Shown: piece by piece, positions 1-6,935 of the stretch
Position numbering within the stretch: position 1 is the first letter of the stretch
Layout: each line of letters opens with the position of its first letter
Assembly: GCF_000444135.1 (NCBI RefSeq)
Contig: NZ_ATDK01000233.1
Coordinates: forward strand, 1-41,549
Length of the DNA: 41,549 bases
Reading direction: 5' to 3'
Origin: Pseudomonas avellanae BPIC 631
GTDB taxonomy: Bacteria; Pseudomonadota; Gammaproteobacteria; Pseudomonadales; Pseudomonadaceae
Translations under genes and position numbers: made by a program
Notes under the pieces: model-generated
The model's database searches: none
What the model saw: only the letters and a program-made list of their open reading frames with translations
What the model was told of the DNA's origin: nothing

Positions 1-15
1 TGCGCTCCGACTGCC

Positions 16-103
16 TGTCCAAGTGGACGTGGGGCAGGTGTCCAAGTGAGCTTGGAATGAGTGTCCAAATGATCGTGGGCTGAGTGTCCAAGTGTCGTGG
101 AAT
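16..103. repeat. Four 23-bp tandem repeats, IS21-like terminus remnant
   Basis: The motif TGTCCAAGTG, or TGTCCAAATG, starts at 16, 39, 62 and 85, an exact 23-bp period. Each copy is followed by a CNTGG-type segment. IS21-family elements carry multiple internal direct repeats of this kind at their ends, and the element would extend to the left of the window. No istA/istB coding sequence is visible here, so the assignment is by repeat style only. A non-mobile repeat is the alternative. Confidence 0.45.
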
Positions 104-185
104 CCGCAATCGAATTGGTAGGTATCCTTAAATCTATCCTTATTCTCGCTGGCTGCCACCGGAATCCGATGGAACGCCAAAACGA

Positions 186-211
186 AAAAACCCGCCAGAA
201 GGCGGGTTTTT
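186..211. terminator. Bidirectional intrinsic terminator downstream of the tRNA remnant
   Basis: AAAAACCCGCC (186-196), loop AGAA, GGCGGGTTTTT (201-211): an 11-bp hairpin with an A tract before it and a T tract after it. On the minus strand it lies just downstream of the tRNA-Thr 3' end, so it is probably the original chromosomal tRNA terminator. Confidence 0.85.
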
Positions 212-254
212 CGCGGGTTCCAGAGATTTTTAAAGCCTTCTCTGGAAGCTTGTA

Positions 255-303
255 TGGTGCCGGCACCAGGAGTCGAACCCGGGACCTACTGATTACAAGT
301 CAG
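255..303 (-). other. attL: 3' portion of tRNA-Thr(UGU)
   Basis: Read on the minus strand, the segment contains the 3' half of the anticodon arm with loop CTTGTAA (anticodon UGU), a TpsiC arm with GTTCGACTC, the acceptor 3' strand TGCCGGC and an encoded CCA. The 5' half of the tRNA (acceptor strand, D arm) is absent: past 303 the sequence becomes T-rich phage DNA. Tyrosine integrases often use tRNA 3' ends, so this is taken as the duplicated core left at the end of the prophage away from the restored gene. It should not be annotated as a working tRNA. Confidence 0.8.
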
Positions 304-551
304 CTTTTTTAGTCATACATATCATAGGCTTAAATACTTTTTTTGTACGCGAGGTGTCTTCTGCAGCTCACGTTCTGCGCAGTGCTGCCGACTAAATGTA
401 CGTGTGTTTTGATAGCAAAACCTACTTCTTACCTGTGGATAAATACAAAAAATGCTATCATTTTGCTCATACGGGTGACTTTCTCGCCGAAATTCGGCGT
501 CTAACCCGCGTCTCATCTGTTATCCGAGGCCCGCTCAAAGGGGGAGGGATC
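304..551 (+). promoter_or_regulatory. AT-rich leader of the ImmA-PIN pair; no gene seen
   Basis: About 250 bp between attL and the first cargo gene. The left part is AT-rich and could hold a promoter, but no confident -35/-10 pair is claimed. A continuous reading frame enters from 396 without a ribosome site. The purine-rich AAAGGGGGAGGGA just before 552 is a strong Shine-Dalgarno and fixes the start there. Confidence 0.4.
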
Positions 552-1538
552 ATGACCAATATTCAAAGCATCTACTCTGCCCTTACCACCCACGGGCTCC
601 CGAAGAAGCATCTGGCTCGCATCATGCCCGAGTGGTGGTCCGCGGAGGTTGAGGCGTCCCCTGGAGGCGCGCAGCGGGCAAAAATATATCTCGCCAAAGC
701 TCTCAGCTTACAGATCCGACCTTTCAGCGAAGAGCCACCGCGGATTGCGTTCGATCTCCCTACAGAGAAGCGTTTTAAGCTTTCAGCAAAAACGTCGCCT
801 GAGGACGTCTCTGTAGCTGTCGCGCTAGCAAGGAGCGCTTCTCGAATAGCGCTGAACTCGATGTCGAGGGTATATCAAGCTCCGCCCAATAGTGCGGCGC
901 AAATTCGTGAGCATATCCTTTCGACTGGCGCGCCTTGGGTAGGCCTACCTCAGATTTTGGATGCTTGCTGGAGCAACGGTATTCCGGTGTTGCATTTGGC
1001 GTCGCCTCTTCTAGGTAAGAAGAAGATGGATGGTATAGCGATGTCCATTAAGGGCAGGCCGTCAATTGTCCTATCAAACGTCCGCAAGAATGGCTTTTTG
1101 CTATTTCATCTCGCCCACGAGCTGGGCCATATTGCTCTAGGTCATCTGACTGAGAACGGCGCAATTGTTGATGACGAGATCACTAAGGGTGAGTCGGACG
1201 AAGGTCGGAATCCGCAGGAGATTGAGGCTGATCGATTCGCCATTGAGCTTTTGACTGGCAACGCTGACACCCGCCTAACGTTGCCCCGGCGGGTGTATGC
1301 ACCTCAGTTGGCTGAAACTGCAGTGCGGTTTGGGAAGGAAAGAAAAATCGATCCGACGCACGCGGTGTTGAACGTGGCACACAATAACAAGGAGATTTTC
1401 CCCCTTTGTGTTGGGGCCCTTAAAGAAATCTCAGGAGCAGTGAGTGACCAGGATGTTGTGTCAGAGCGCGTTTTCAGCAATCTGAATGACGGACTGGATC
1501 CGGACAGCGAGCACCTGCTACGGAACCTTATCGCGTAA
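552..1538 (+). CDS. ImmA/IrrE-type metallopeptidase (M78-like)
   Basis: A 328-residue protein. Residues 189-193 read HELGH, the HExxH zinc-peptidase motif, set in the LFHLAHELGHIALGH context typical of ImmA/IrrE (DUF955). A downstream acidic helix EIEADRFA (about 223-230) supplies the likely third zinc ligand region. The first ~60 residues are basic and helical and may be a degenerate HTH. Start 552 was chosen for its strong GGGGGAGGGA site; an in-frame start at 396 has none. The family cleaves repressor or antitoxin-like partners in SOS-type switches and some toxin-antitoxin systems. The stop abuts the start of the PIN gene, so the two are translationally linked. Lying between attL and integrase, it is cargo rather than phage core. 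Its substrate is unknown. Confidence 0.85.
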   Translation: MTNIQSIYSALTTHGLPKKHLARIMPEWWSAEVEASPGGAQRAKIYLAKALSLQIRPFSEEPPRIAFDLPTEKRFKLSAKTSPEDVSVAVALARSASRIALNSMSRVYQAPPNSAAQIREHILSTGAPWVGLPQILDACWSNGIPVLHLASPLLGKKKMDGIAMSIKGRPSIVLSNVRKNGFLLFHLAHELGHIALGHLTENGAIVDDEITKGESDEGRNPQEIEADRFAIELLTGNADTRLTLPRRVYAPQLAETAVRFGKERKIDPTHAVLNVAHNNKEIFPLCVGALKEISGAVSDQDVVSERVFSNLNDGLDPDSEHLLRNLIA

Positions 1539-2183
1539 ATGATCGTGCTCGCCGACAATGACGTCTTAATAGCACTAGCGCAATGCGATTTGGTCGATGA
1601 GGCGTTGACTGTGCTAGGTTGCGGATTTAACGACTGTTATGTGCTTGGCGAGGCTCCCTTCTCCTTATATTTGACCGATGAAGCCAAGTGTTTCGATAAG
1701 AGGCTCGGTAATCATAGGGCTTTCGACCGTCTCTGTTACATTGTTGATTCATGTAAAAAACTCGGCCCGGCAGATGAGGATATAGGGCTGCTGGAAGAGT
1801 TGCTTCAGATTGAGGGTGTGCATGATGGCGAGCTGCAGCTTACGTTGCATGCGGAAAATCTATACAGGGCTAACACGCTGTTCACAGTGACGACGGGAGA
1901 TAAAACTTTCCTTAAGGCGATTTACGACTCCGATTGTATGCATGCCCAAGCAATTCTTTCCCAGCGCGTCGAGTGTTTAGAGTCTTTGCTGCTGAAAGCA
2001 TTAGCGTTATATGGGCACGAGTATATAACTCATAAGATTGGTGTAGGAAAAAGTACCACAACGAAATCAAATAAGTTTGACGGTGTCCTAAGTATGGCGT
2101 TCGGCAACGGTCGCGACCTACAGCACACCACGTCATGTCTTAACAATTACATGGATCCAGTACGATATTTCTTGCGACCTTGA
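1539..2183 (+). CDS. PIN-domain protein paired with the ImmA-like peptidase
   Basis: A 214-residue protein. The N-terminal LADNDVLIALA carries acidic residues D6 and D8 as in PIN nucleases. Further acidic positions fit the fold: D96/E98 in HDGEL and D121 in TTGDKTFLKAI, the latter a typical PIN third motif. PIN enzymes are Mg-dependent RNases, often toxins. The ATG follows the TAA of the ImmA-like gene with no gap, so the two are co-translated and probably act together. The C-terminal ~75 residues have no recognised domain. It converges on the integrase gene, with only 11 bp between them. A toxin role with the peptidase as regulator is inference. Confidence 0.7.
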   Translation: MIVLADNDVLIALAQCDLVDEALTVLGCGFNDCYVLGEAPFSLYLTDEAKCFDKRLGNHRAFDRLCYIVDSCKKLGPADEDIGLLEELLQIEGVHDGELQLTLHAENLYRANTLFTVTTGDKTFLKAIYDSDCMHAQAILSQRVECLESLLLKALALYGHEYITHKIGVGKSTTTKSNKFDGVLSMAFGNGRDLQHTTSCLNNYMDPVRYFLRP

Positions 2184-2194
2184 TCGACAGATTG

Positions 2195-3343
2195 CTACTC
2201 GCCAGATGGGCTCACGATCGGCAAACTCAAGTCGTATACATCCATCATCGATTCATCCCTGTGACCTGACGCCTGCTGCTTGTCCGCTCTGGTGCCAATC
2301 GTATCCGTGATTCCCTTGCGCTTGAAGTCGTGCATTCCAAACCGCTGAGCCTCTGTGAGGACGCCCTTTTCGATGGCCTGGGTAATAAGCCGCTGGAAGG
2401 CAGTGTCGAGGCCTGACTTCGATAGCTGCCCGCCGCTGGCGGAAACGATAAGGAAGCGCTGATCTGCCCGGAAAGGAACCGGCTTCTTCAACCTTTGCCA
2501 CGTATCTGTTCTGACGGCCTTCGCCGCATCCCAAGCCGCACGCAGACGCGGTGTCCACCTCACAATGTTGTCCCGGCTGCCTTTCCGGCGGTTGGTGAGC
2601 ACACCTTCCTCCAGCTCGTTCTCGTCGGTCAATGTGATAGTCTCAATTCCGCGCAGGCGACACAGATAACCAATTTCCATCACATACCACAGGTATGGCG
2701 AGCACGCGCCTTTCTCGCCTCGCTTGAGCTGTCCCTGCTGGTGGGCGAACTTGATCAGATCAACCATTACGGTTGAGTCTGGCAAGCGGCGCTGCTTCCT
2801 CTCCTTGGGTGCCTCAATGCCTTTGGCCGGGTTGTCGGTCACAAACCCACGATTCCGCCCCCACTGCATCAGACGGCGCAGGTAGCGCAGTCCGTGTGCG
2901 GCTTTCGACGGTGTACCAGCTTCGGCGATCTTGTCGATGATCCGCTGGACCATTGCAGGGGTAAACTTCTTCACGGCGAGCTCCCCCAAGGGTTTATCCA
3001 GTTTTGTGGGGTAGACCAGCAGGACGTCCCGTGAGTAGCAGTAGTCGTCTTGAGTCTTCTTTGTAAGTTCCTTGAACTGCTGGCTTCTATGAAACTCATC
3101 GCACAGGTATTGCAGGCTATCGCGATCCACGCCGCTACGCTCTTCTATGAGGCGATGCAGTTCCGAGAGGGTGACGTTTGCTGCGCACAGATTGGTGCGT
3201 TGGCGTCGCCCTGCCTCATTGAAGTACAACGTGTACCAGCGGCCCGAACCCCGGTGATCGAAATAGACATCGCGGGGAATCGCGGTCTGATCAATGTGTT
3301 TTGGGATGTTCGGGTTGTGCTGGCGCTTCCTTCCTCGTTTCAT
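2195..3343 (-). CDS. int: Tyrosine site-specific integrase
   Basis: A 382-residue phage integrase. It has an N-terminal DNA-binding segment, a SAM-like core-binding domain (about 75-175) and a catalytic domain (about 185-375). Visible catalytic residues are R231 (CRLRGIE), K254 (NRRKGS), H338 (MHDFK), H361 (SGHRD) and nucleophile Y370 (MMDVYD). At the position of the usual second arginine (HxxR) there is K341, an unusual substitution. It is the last gene of the leftward early operon; its ATG overlaps the TGA of the DUF4224 gene (ATGA). It lies close to the attL tRNA-Thr segment, its likely target. Confidence 0.95.
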   Translation of the reverse strand: MKRGRKRQHNPNIPKHIDQTAIPRDVYFDHRGSGRWYTLYFNEAGRRQRTNLCAANVTLSELHRLIEERSGVDRDSLQYLCDEFHRSQQFKELTKKTQDDYCYSRDVLLVYPTKLDKPLGELAVKKFTPAMVQRIIDKIAEAGTPSKAAHGLRYLRRLMQWGRNRGFVTDNPAKGIEAPKERKQRRLPDSTVMVDLIKFAHQQGQLKRGEKGACSPYLWYVMEIGYLCRLRGIETITLTDENELEEGVLTNRRKGSRDNIVRWTPRLRAAWDAAKAVRTDTWQRLKKPVPFRADQRFLIVSASGGQLSKSGLDTAFQRLITQAIEKGVLTEAQRFGMHDFKRKGITDTIGTRADKQQASGHRDESMMDVYDLSLPIVSPSGE

Positions 3344-3546
3344 ACGATATCCGCGTCATACTTTTCTTGATCAATAGGCTTGAGCCCTCCTGCTTGGTTC
3401 ACCAAGTCAACAGTGGTCCAAGGCCCCTTCCTTCCGAGGAATATTCTGATTCCTTCCCCGAGTAACGCCTTCTCAACGTCTGCTCGCCGCGTATAGCCGG
3501 TGATCCGTTGCAGTTCTTCAAACTCAATCACTTTGGCGACGCTCAT
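3340..3546 (-). CDS. DUF4224 family protein, integrase-linked
   Basis: A 68-residue protein beginning MSVAKVIEF, containing EELQRITGYTRRADVEKAL, the compact helical motif of DUF4224 proteins found immediately upstream of phage integrases. The ATG at 3546 overlaps the TGA of the preceding gene and its own TGA overlaps the integrase ATG, so all three are translationally coupled. A longer in-frame extension upstream exists but ignores this coupling. Its size and position suggest an excisionase or recombination-directionality role, which is inference. Confidence 0.75.
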   Translation of the reverse strand: MSVAKVIEFEELQRITGYTRRADVEKALLGEGIRIFLGRKGPWTTVDLVNQAGGLKPIDQEKYDADIV

Positions 3547-3812
3547 ATCGATGCGCCTTTTATCTTTTGAAAAAATACGTTCCGTTGGAATTGTTTCATC
3601 AACGCTTCGACTCGGTTTCTTGTACGGGGAAGAGGTGAAATATCGTTCAAGTCGATATCCGTTGGGCTTATATTTTTTAACGTTACGGCTGCCGATTGTC
3701 CCATCCGGTACGACCTGCGCGGCGCCCATTTGACTGCTTTCTCAACAAATGCGGTGAGGAGCAAGAAGCATACGATTAGGCCAGTCAGAATGATGATGTG
3801 CTGTGCTTGCAT
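3543..3812 (-). CDS. Small membrane protein of the integrase operon
   Basis: An 89-residue protein with one hydrophobic segment at about residues 6-26 (IIILTGLIVCFLLLTAF), then a basic, polar tail that would be cytoplasmic by the positive-inside rule. Its TGA overlaps the start of the DUF4224 gene. A copy of the CCTCTCACCAC motif lies about 37 bp upstream of its ATG. No family is recognised. Conserved position in the operon supports it being real, but function is unknown. Confidence 0.55.
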   Translation of the reverse strand: MQAQHIIILTGLIVCFLLLTAFVEKAVKWAPRRSYRMGQSAAVTLKNISPTDIDLNDISPLPRTRNRVEALMKQFQRNVFFQKIKGASI

Positions 3813-3848
3813 GTGCTGTGTCCTTCGAAAGAGCCCGTCGCCGGATAG

Positions 3849-3859
3849 GTGGTGAGAGG
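3849..3859 (-). repeat. Early-region leader motif CCTCTCACCAC, copy 1
   Basis: Eleven of twelve bases of the recurring motif, in the gap between the DUF2303 gene and the small membrane protein gene, oriented with transcription. Confidence 0.6.
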
Positions 3860-3884
3860 ACGGCGGCGGGCTGATACGGGAGTG

Positions 3885-4694
3885 TTATGCCAGCGTGAAG
3901 CTGCCGATGGTCAGATCAGTTGCGCTGCCGACTTCCTGGGCTACCACTTGTTTGAATTCTTGGGCGAGGTCTTCGCGCAGCTGCGCCTCACCGATCCAGC
4001 GCAGGCGCAGCACTGGCTGATCGCCTCCAGTAAGCACGGCAACGCGCAACTGAATGGTCTGAGCCTGCAAGCCTTCATAGGGGATAACGCTGAACAGCAG
4101 CTCAGCGGGGAGCCCGTCTGCCGATTTGGCTTCTATCTGATCCATTGCCGAACGGGATGCGCTCATGTCACCGACGATGTGTTCGCTTTTGCGGGCCTGC
4201 TCGATGGTGATGGAGCGAATTGCACCAGCAGCTCGGCGCAGATCGATATCTACACCTTCCGGGTTCAGCGCCTTCAGGTTGGGTGCCCAGTCCTCAATGA
4301 AGTCGCTCAGGTCTTTTTGAGTGTGCTTGGACCCGGCTGCGCGTTCGAGGGCGATAAATGCAGCGGTTTTCTTTAGGGTGAGCTTGGCGCGAAAGTCCCC
4401 ATGCCCAGGATTGTCCTGATTGCCGAGGTTAAAGAAGACGGTGCACATCATGCAGTCGCTATCAACGAACCCAGCAGTGTTGCCATCGGTCTGGGTCAGC
4501 ACGTATTCGCTGAAGTCTTTCAACGATGACGTTTCCAGCAGGCCCCGGAACCGGCTGCGCGACTGTTGGAATTTCTCCAGGCTGACGACGCTCACGGTCG
4601 CAGGGAGTGCGATTGAAGGTTCGAAGGTGTCCAGCGCTTTGGCGTTGGCCAGTACTGCGGTGTCTTGGATCAGTTGAATTGCTTTGGCTTCCAT
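3885..4694 (-). CDS. DUF2303 (YfdQ-like) phage protein
   Basis: A 269-residue soluble protein resembling the DUF2303/YfdQ family of prophage early proteins. Supporting segments are the N-terminal LIQDTAVLANAKALDTFEP, the central FRAKLTLKKTAAF and the C-terminal LREDLAQEFK. No catalytic motif is evident. YfdQ-type proteins sit in early operons beside recombination or regulatory genes, and their role is not established. The gene is preceded by a copy of the leader motif (4709-4720) only 15 bp before its ATG, and lies between two small genes on the same strand. Confidence 0.8.
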   Translation of the reverse strand: MEAKAIQLIQDTAVLANAKALDTFEPSIALPATVSVVSLEKFQQSRSRFRGLLETSSLKDFSEYVLTQTDGNTAGFVDSDCMMCTVFFNLGNQDNPGHGDFRAKLTLKKTAAFIALERAAGSKHTQKDLSDFIEDWAPNLKALNPEGVDIDLRRAAGAIRSITIEQARKSEHIVGDMSASRSAMDQIEAKSADGLPAELLFSVIPYEGLQAQTIQLRVAVLTGGDQPVLRLRWIGEAQLREDLAQEFKQVVAQEVGSATDLTIGSFTLA

Positions 4695-4708
4695 GAATCA
4701 TTTCCTGC

Positions 4709-4720
4709 TGTGGTGAGAGG
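4709..4720 (-). repeat. Early-region leader motif CCTCTCACCACA, copy 2
   Basis: Complete 12-bp motif on the minus strand, ending 15 bp before the ATG of the DUF2303 gene. Confidence 0.65.
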
Positions 4721-4737
4721 TATGGAACGGCGTTTAA

Positions 4738-5088
4738 TTACGATCTGGCGGGCACGGGTGCGGCGTGGCGGTCAAACATCTGGTCTGCCGCAGGTGTCTC
4801 TGGAAATAGCGTCAGACGACCGCCTTCGCCTACATACATCGGCGTATCGAGGGTGGTGTCCTCGGTGCGGCTGCCGCGTTTGGTTGGCACTTTGTAAGCC
4901 AGCTTGTGGTTGACGGTGACCTGGTGGCTGTCAGCAATTTGCTTGAGCGAAAACGTCAGGGTTACGGTGCCGACCTTTTTGTTGTCGACGACACCAGCAG
5001 CAACCTCGGAGAGCGCATGGCCGATCTGATTGGCGAAGACGCCTGCGTTGAGTTCGCCGATGAACTCGGCTGTGTCCGTGGGTTTCAT
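4738..5088 (-). CDS. Unknown phage early protein
   Basis: A 116-residue soluble protein beginning MKPTDTAEFIGELNAGVF, with a beta-rich middle (VGTVTLTFSLKQI, HQVTVNHKLAYKVP) and a proline-rich C terminus. It directly precedes the DUF2303 gene on the same strand, a pairing common in Pseudomonas prophages. No domain is recognised. The composition and length are those of a real protein, and the stop lies 17 bp from the next leader motif. Confidence 0.65.
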   Translation of the reverse strand: MKPTDTAEFIGELNAGVFANQIGHALSEVAAGVVDNKKVGTVTLTFSLKQIADSHQVTVNHKLAYKVPTKRGSRTEDTTLDTPMYVGEGGRLTLFPETPAADQMFDRHAAPVPARS

Positions 5089-5137
5089 GTCCTGTGCCTC
5101 TGGTTGTTGTCACTGGAAGGCAGTGACCACCTTTGAA

Positions 5138-5380
5138 TCAGGCCGCTTTCAACTTGGCCTGTGCATCGAGATAGGCCGCTAGGTCGTGCAGGTATACCAC
5201 TGGCTGGCCCTTATTCGATCCACCCAGCCGAGTCACCTTGAGGTTGATGCGGCCAGCGTTGATCTTGCGGAGTAGGTAGCGATCACTCGATATGTGCGAG
5301 AAATAACGTTCCCGCACAGTACTCAGCGTTGGGCAGGGGGTAGCAAACTCGTCCCGGAGTTGAATTAGCGTTTCACTCAC
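5138..5380 (-). CDS. PrtN-family transcription activator (pyocin activator homologue)
   Basis: An 80-residue protein. The segment VRERYFSHISSDRYLLRKINAG and the C-terminal VVYLHDLAAYLDAQAK match the PrtN family, which activates pyocin genes by binding P-boxes in RecA-dependent fashion. The chosen start is GTG at 5380, whose bases overlap the TGA of the upstream gene (GTGA); a longer frame from 5476 would run through that gene. Inside a prophage early operon it may activate phage genes or host bacteriocin genes. No P-box was identified here. Confidence 0.75.
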   Translation of the reverse strand: MSETLIQLRDEFATPCPTLSTVRERYFSHISSDRYLLRKINAGRINLKVTRLGGSNKGQPVVYLHDLAAYLDAQAKLKAA

Positions 5381-5751
5381 GCAGAATCCTCCCCATACCC
5401 CTCCTTTTGGGGCACCAACTGAAGGCGAATCAGCTCCGCGAGACCCTCCTTTGATTTGCCGGTTGCAGTCGCGCACAGTCGTCCCTTCGCGTCCGCCACC
5501 ACTGCGCCATATGGGCGCTCTGGGCAGCGTGTTGGGGTGACATACGCGACCTGGCCTTCAAGCAGCACGGCGTCCACCATCCGAAAAACTTCCGCCAATT
5601 CGGCAGTTACAGGTGGCAAACCGTCAAGCATGCTAAGTGCCTCTGATGTCGCTCCGATCAATGTCGAGCGGCTGACGATTGTTGGGTGGTTCAGGTGCAT
5701 CGGAACCAGTTTCAGCGCGCCTACGGCGTGAGTAATTGCGTTCAGAGTCAT
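5377..5751 (-). CDS. Unknown phage early protein
   Basis: A 124-residue soluble protein starting MTLNAITHAVGALKLVPMHL. It has a short beta-rich segment AVVADAKGRLCATATG at about 83-98 and no recognised domain. It is coupled at both ends: its ATG overlaps the TGA of the KilA-C-like gene and its TGA overlaps the GTG of the PrtN-like gene. This tight coupling is the main evidence that it is translated. Confidence 0.6.
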   Translation of the reverse strand: MTLNAITHAVGALKLVPMHLNHPTIVSRSTLIGATSEALSMLDGLPPVTAELAEVFRMVDAVLLEGQVAYVTPTRCPERPYGAVVADAKGRLCATATGKSKEGLAELIRLQLVPQKEGYGEDSA

Positions 5752-6023
5752 GCTGCGGCGTCCTTGTTCGTGGTGGTGATGCCAAGCTGGTCCGAGAGCC
5801 AGGCAACACCCGCCTCCTTGACCATCACCACTGCATAGTGGCTGTAGGCGTGAATGTTCTTGTTCCAGCGGCTGCGCGAATCTTCGTACAGATAGCCTTG
5901 GTCGCGATGCTTGGCTGCAAGCTCGCCTGCCTGGGTCAACACGCCGATTTCACGCAACTTCGCTCGAAATACCCGTGGCTTCATGCCGAGAATCACTGCT
6001 GTAGCATCTAAGGTTCTGTTCAT
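5748..6023 (-). CDS. KilA C-terminal/antirepressor-like DNA-binding protein
   Basis: A 91-residue protein. LGMKPRVFRAKLREIGVL followed by GYLYEDSRSRW and HYAVVMVKEAGVAWL resembles the KilA-C (ANT) domain found at the C terminus of phage antirepressors. Here it stands alone without the usual N-terminal Bro/Rha domain. Start ATG at 6023 (MNRTLDATAV) was preferred because the longer frame overlaps the dNMP kinase gene. It lies 10 bp after the kinase gene and overlaps the next gene by ATGA. A regulatory role in the early operon is likely but unproven. Confidence 0.65.
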   Translation of the reverse strand: MNRTLDATAVILGMKPRVFRAKLREIGVLTQAGELAAKHRDQGYLYEDSRSRWNKNIHAYSHYAVVMVKEAGVAWLSDQLGITTTNKDAAA

Positions 6024-6033
6024 GAGGAATGCC

Positions 6034-6606
6034 TCAGGCCACAGCCAGCAAACCGCGTGAGCGGATGGCGCGATACAACTCGTCCAGCGCCCCATACAGT
6101 TCTTGAAGACTGCTGTCGTTGGTAAGGACCAAGTCGTCCGGATGGACTGAAACACCCGCTTCGCTGATGTGGGGATTCACTTCCGCTGCGTCGTGTCGGG
6201 ACAAATGAATGACGGTCCCGCCGCGTTTGCGGATGAAATCGGCCTCGTTTTCGAAGCGGACATCGCTCACCACAAAGCCCGGCACGCCATCGAAAACCGC
6301 ACTGAGGCAATCAAGGTTCTGTTCGGCGAGGTCGATCCACAGGTTGGCGCTGATCATGTGACGGCCCCACTCGGTGCCGAGCAGTTGCATCAACTGGCGA
6401 GGAGAGCGGCCCAGCCAGTCAATGGGCTGTTCCTTTTTCTCGCCTTCGAGATCCTCGGGACTGAGGTTGAATATGGCCATGATGCCGTCGCGCAACGGGT
6501 CGGCGAATGCGTAACACTCGAACCCGTGCTCGTGGGCCAGGTGACTGGCTGCGGTGGTTTTGCCGGAGCGGGCAGGGCCGGTGAGGCCAATCAGGATTTG
6601 CTTCAT
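6034..6606 (-). CDS. Deoxynucleoside monophosphate kinase
   Basis: A 190-residue P-loop kinase. Residues 8-17 (LTGPARSGKT) form the Walker A loop. The following ASHLAHEHGFECYAFADPLRD and the later LLGTEWGRHMISANLWID match phage dNMP kinases of the T4 gp1 type, which phosphorylate dGMP, dTMP and hydroxymethyl-dCMP for DNA synthesis. FVVSDVRFENEADFI (about 112-126) is the other conserved segment. Start ATG at 6606 overlaps the TGA of the small upstream gene. It supplies nucleotides for phage replication. Confidence 0.88.
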   Translation of the reverse strand: MKQILIGLTGPARSGKTTAASHLAHEHGFECYAFADPLRDGIMAIFNLSPEDLEGEKKEQPIDWLGRSPRQLMQLLGTEWGRHMISANLWIDLAEQNLDCLSAVFDGVPGFVVSDVRFENEADFIRKRGGTVIHLSRHDAAEVNPHISEAGVSVHPDDLVLTNDSSLQELYGALDELYRAIRSRGLLAVA

Positions 6607-6797
6607 GCAGCGTCACCTCCCCATGGCCCGAAATCATCGACTGCCTTTGCTGAAGCTGCTTTCGCAGCGCTGCTTTTTGGCTGGATGATTAGGAGAAGGC
6701 CGGTTTGGCGCTGAATGGTGGCGATAGACTCGCGGTTAGAGGCCACTGTTGGGTGGAGAAATACCGGGCAGCGGGTGTTGCGCTGTGTCGTTTGCAT
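6603..6797 (-). CDS. Small ORF, first gene of the leftward operon
   Basis: A 64-residue, weakly basic protein with no recognised domain. It is the first cistron after the leftward early promoter region, its ATG lies 12 bp from a leader motif (6809-6820), and its TGA overlaps the dNMP kinase ATG. It may be a leader peptide that couples translation to the kinase. Evidence is positional. Confidence 0.5.
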   Translation of the reverse strand: MQTTQRNTRCPVFLHPTVASNRESIATIQRQTGLLLIIQPKSSAAKAASAKAVDDFGPWGGDAA

Positions 6798-6808
6798 GGC
6801 TCGTACTC

Positions 6809-6820
6809 TGTGGTGAGAGG
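6809..6820 (-). repeat. Early-region leader motif CCTCTCACCACA, copy 3
   Basis: Complete 12-bp motif at the head of the leftward early operon, 11 bp before the first ATG. Confidence 0.65.
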
Positions 6821-6893
6821 GGGTACGAACTGAATTTACAAGAAAGTACGTAAATTACGCAACGTATTATTTTGTTGATCGGTGTTTGCCCAC
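6821..6893 (-). promoter_or_regulatory. Leftward early promoter/operator region
   Basis: An AT-rich 73-bp interval between the early operon and the repressor's terminator. Its minus strand contains ATCAA-N6-AATACGTTG (ends at 6860 and 6879), which recurs with one extra spacer base upstream of the cro-like gene (7791-7811). It is therefore a candidate binding site for the repressor. No transcription start was resolved. Confidence 0.5.
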
Positions 6894-6920
6894 AAAAAAA
6901 GCCGCTCGATGCGGCTTTTT
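6894..6920. terminator. Bidirectional terminator after the repressor gene
   Basis: A7 tract, GCCGC, loop TCGAT, GCGGC, T5. It separates the 3' end of the repressor gene from the leftward operon promoter region. Confidence 0.8.
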
Positions 6921-6935
6921 CATGCTGCATTTTTT

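Noticed and set aside
16..103. CRISPR array
   Set aside because: The 23-bp units are contiguous tandem repeats with no unique spacers and no cas genes.
255..303. Functional tRNA-Thr gene
   Set aside because: Acceptor 5' strand and D arm are missing, so it cannot fold as a tRNA.
97..312. Open frame across the IS-like repeats, terminator and tRNA segment
   Set aside because: It runs through a terminator hairpin and a tRNA 3' end, with no ribosome site; not a gene.
433..448. LexA-like CTGTGGATAAATACAA before the ImmA-PIN pair
   Set aside because: It lacks the closing CAG and matches the consensus poorly; unlike 37048-37063 it cannot be told from chance in AT-rich DNA.
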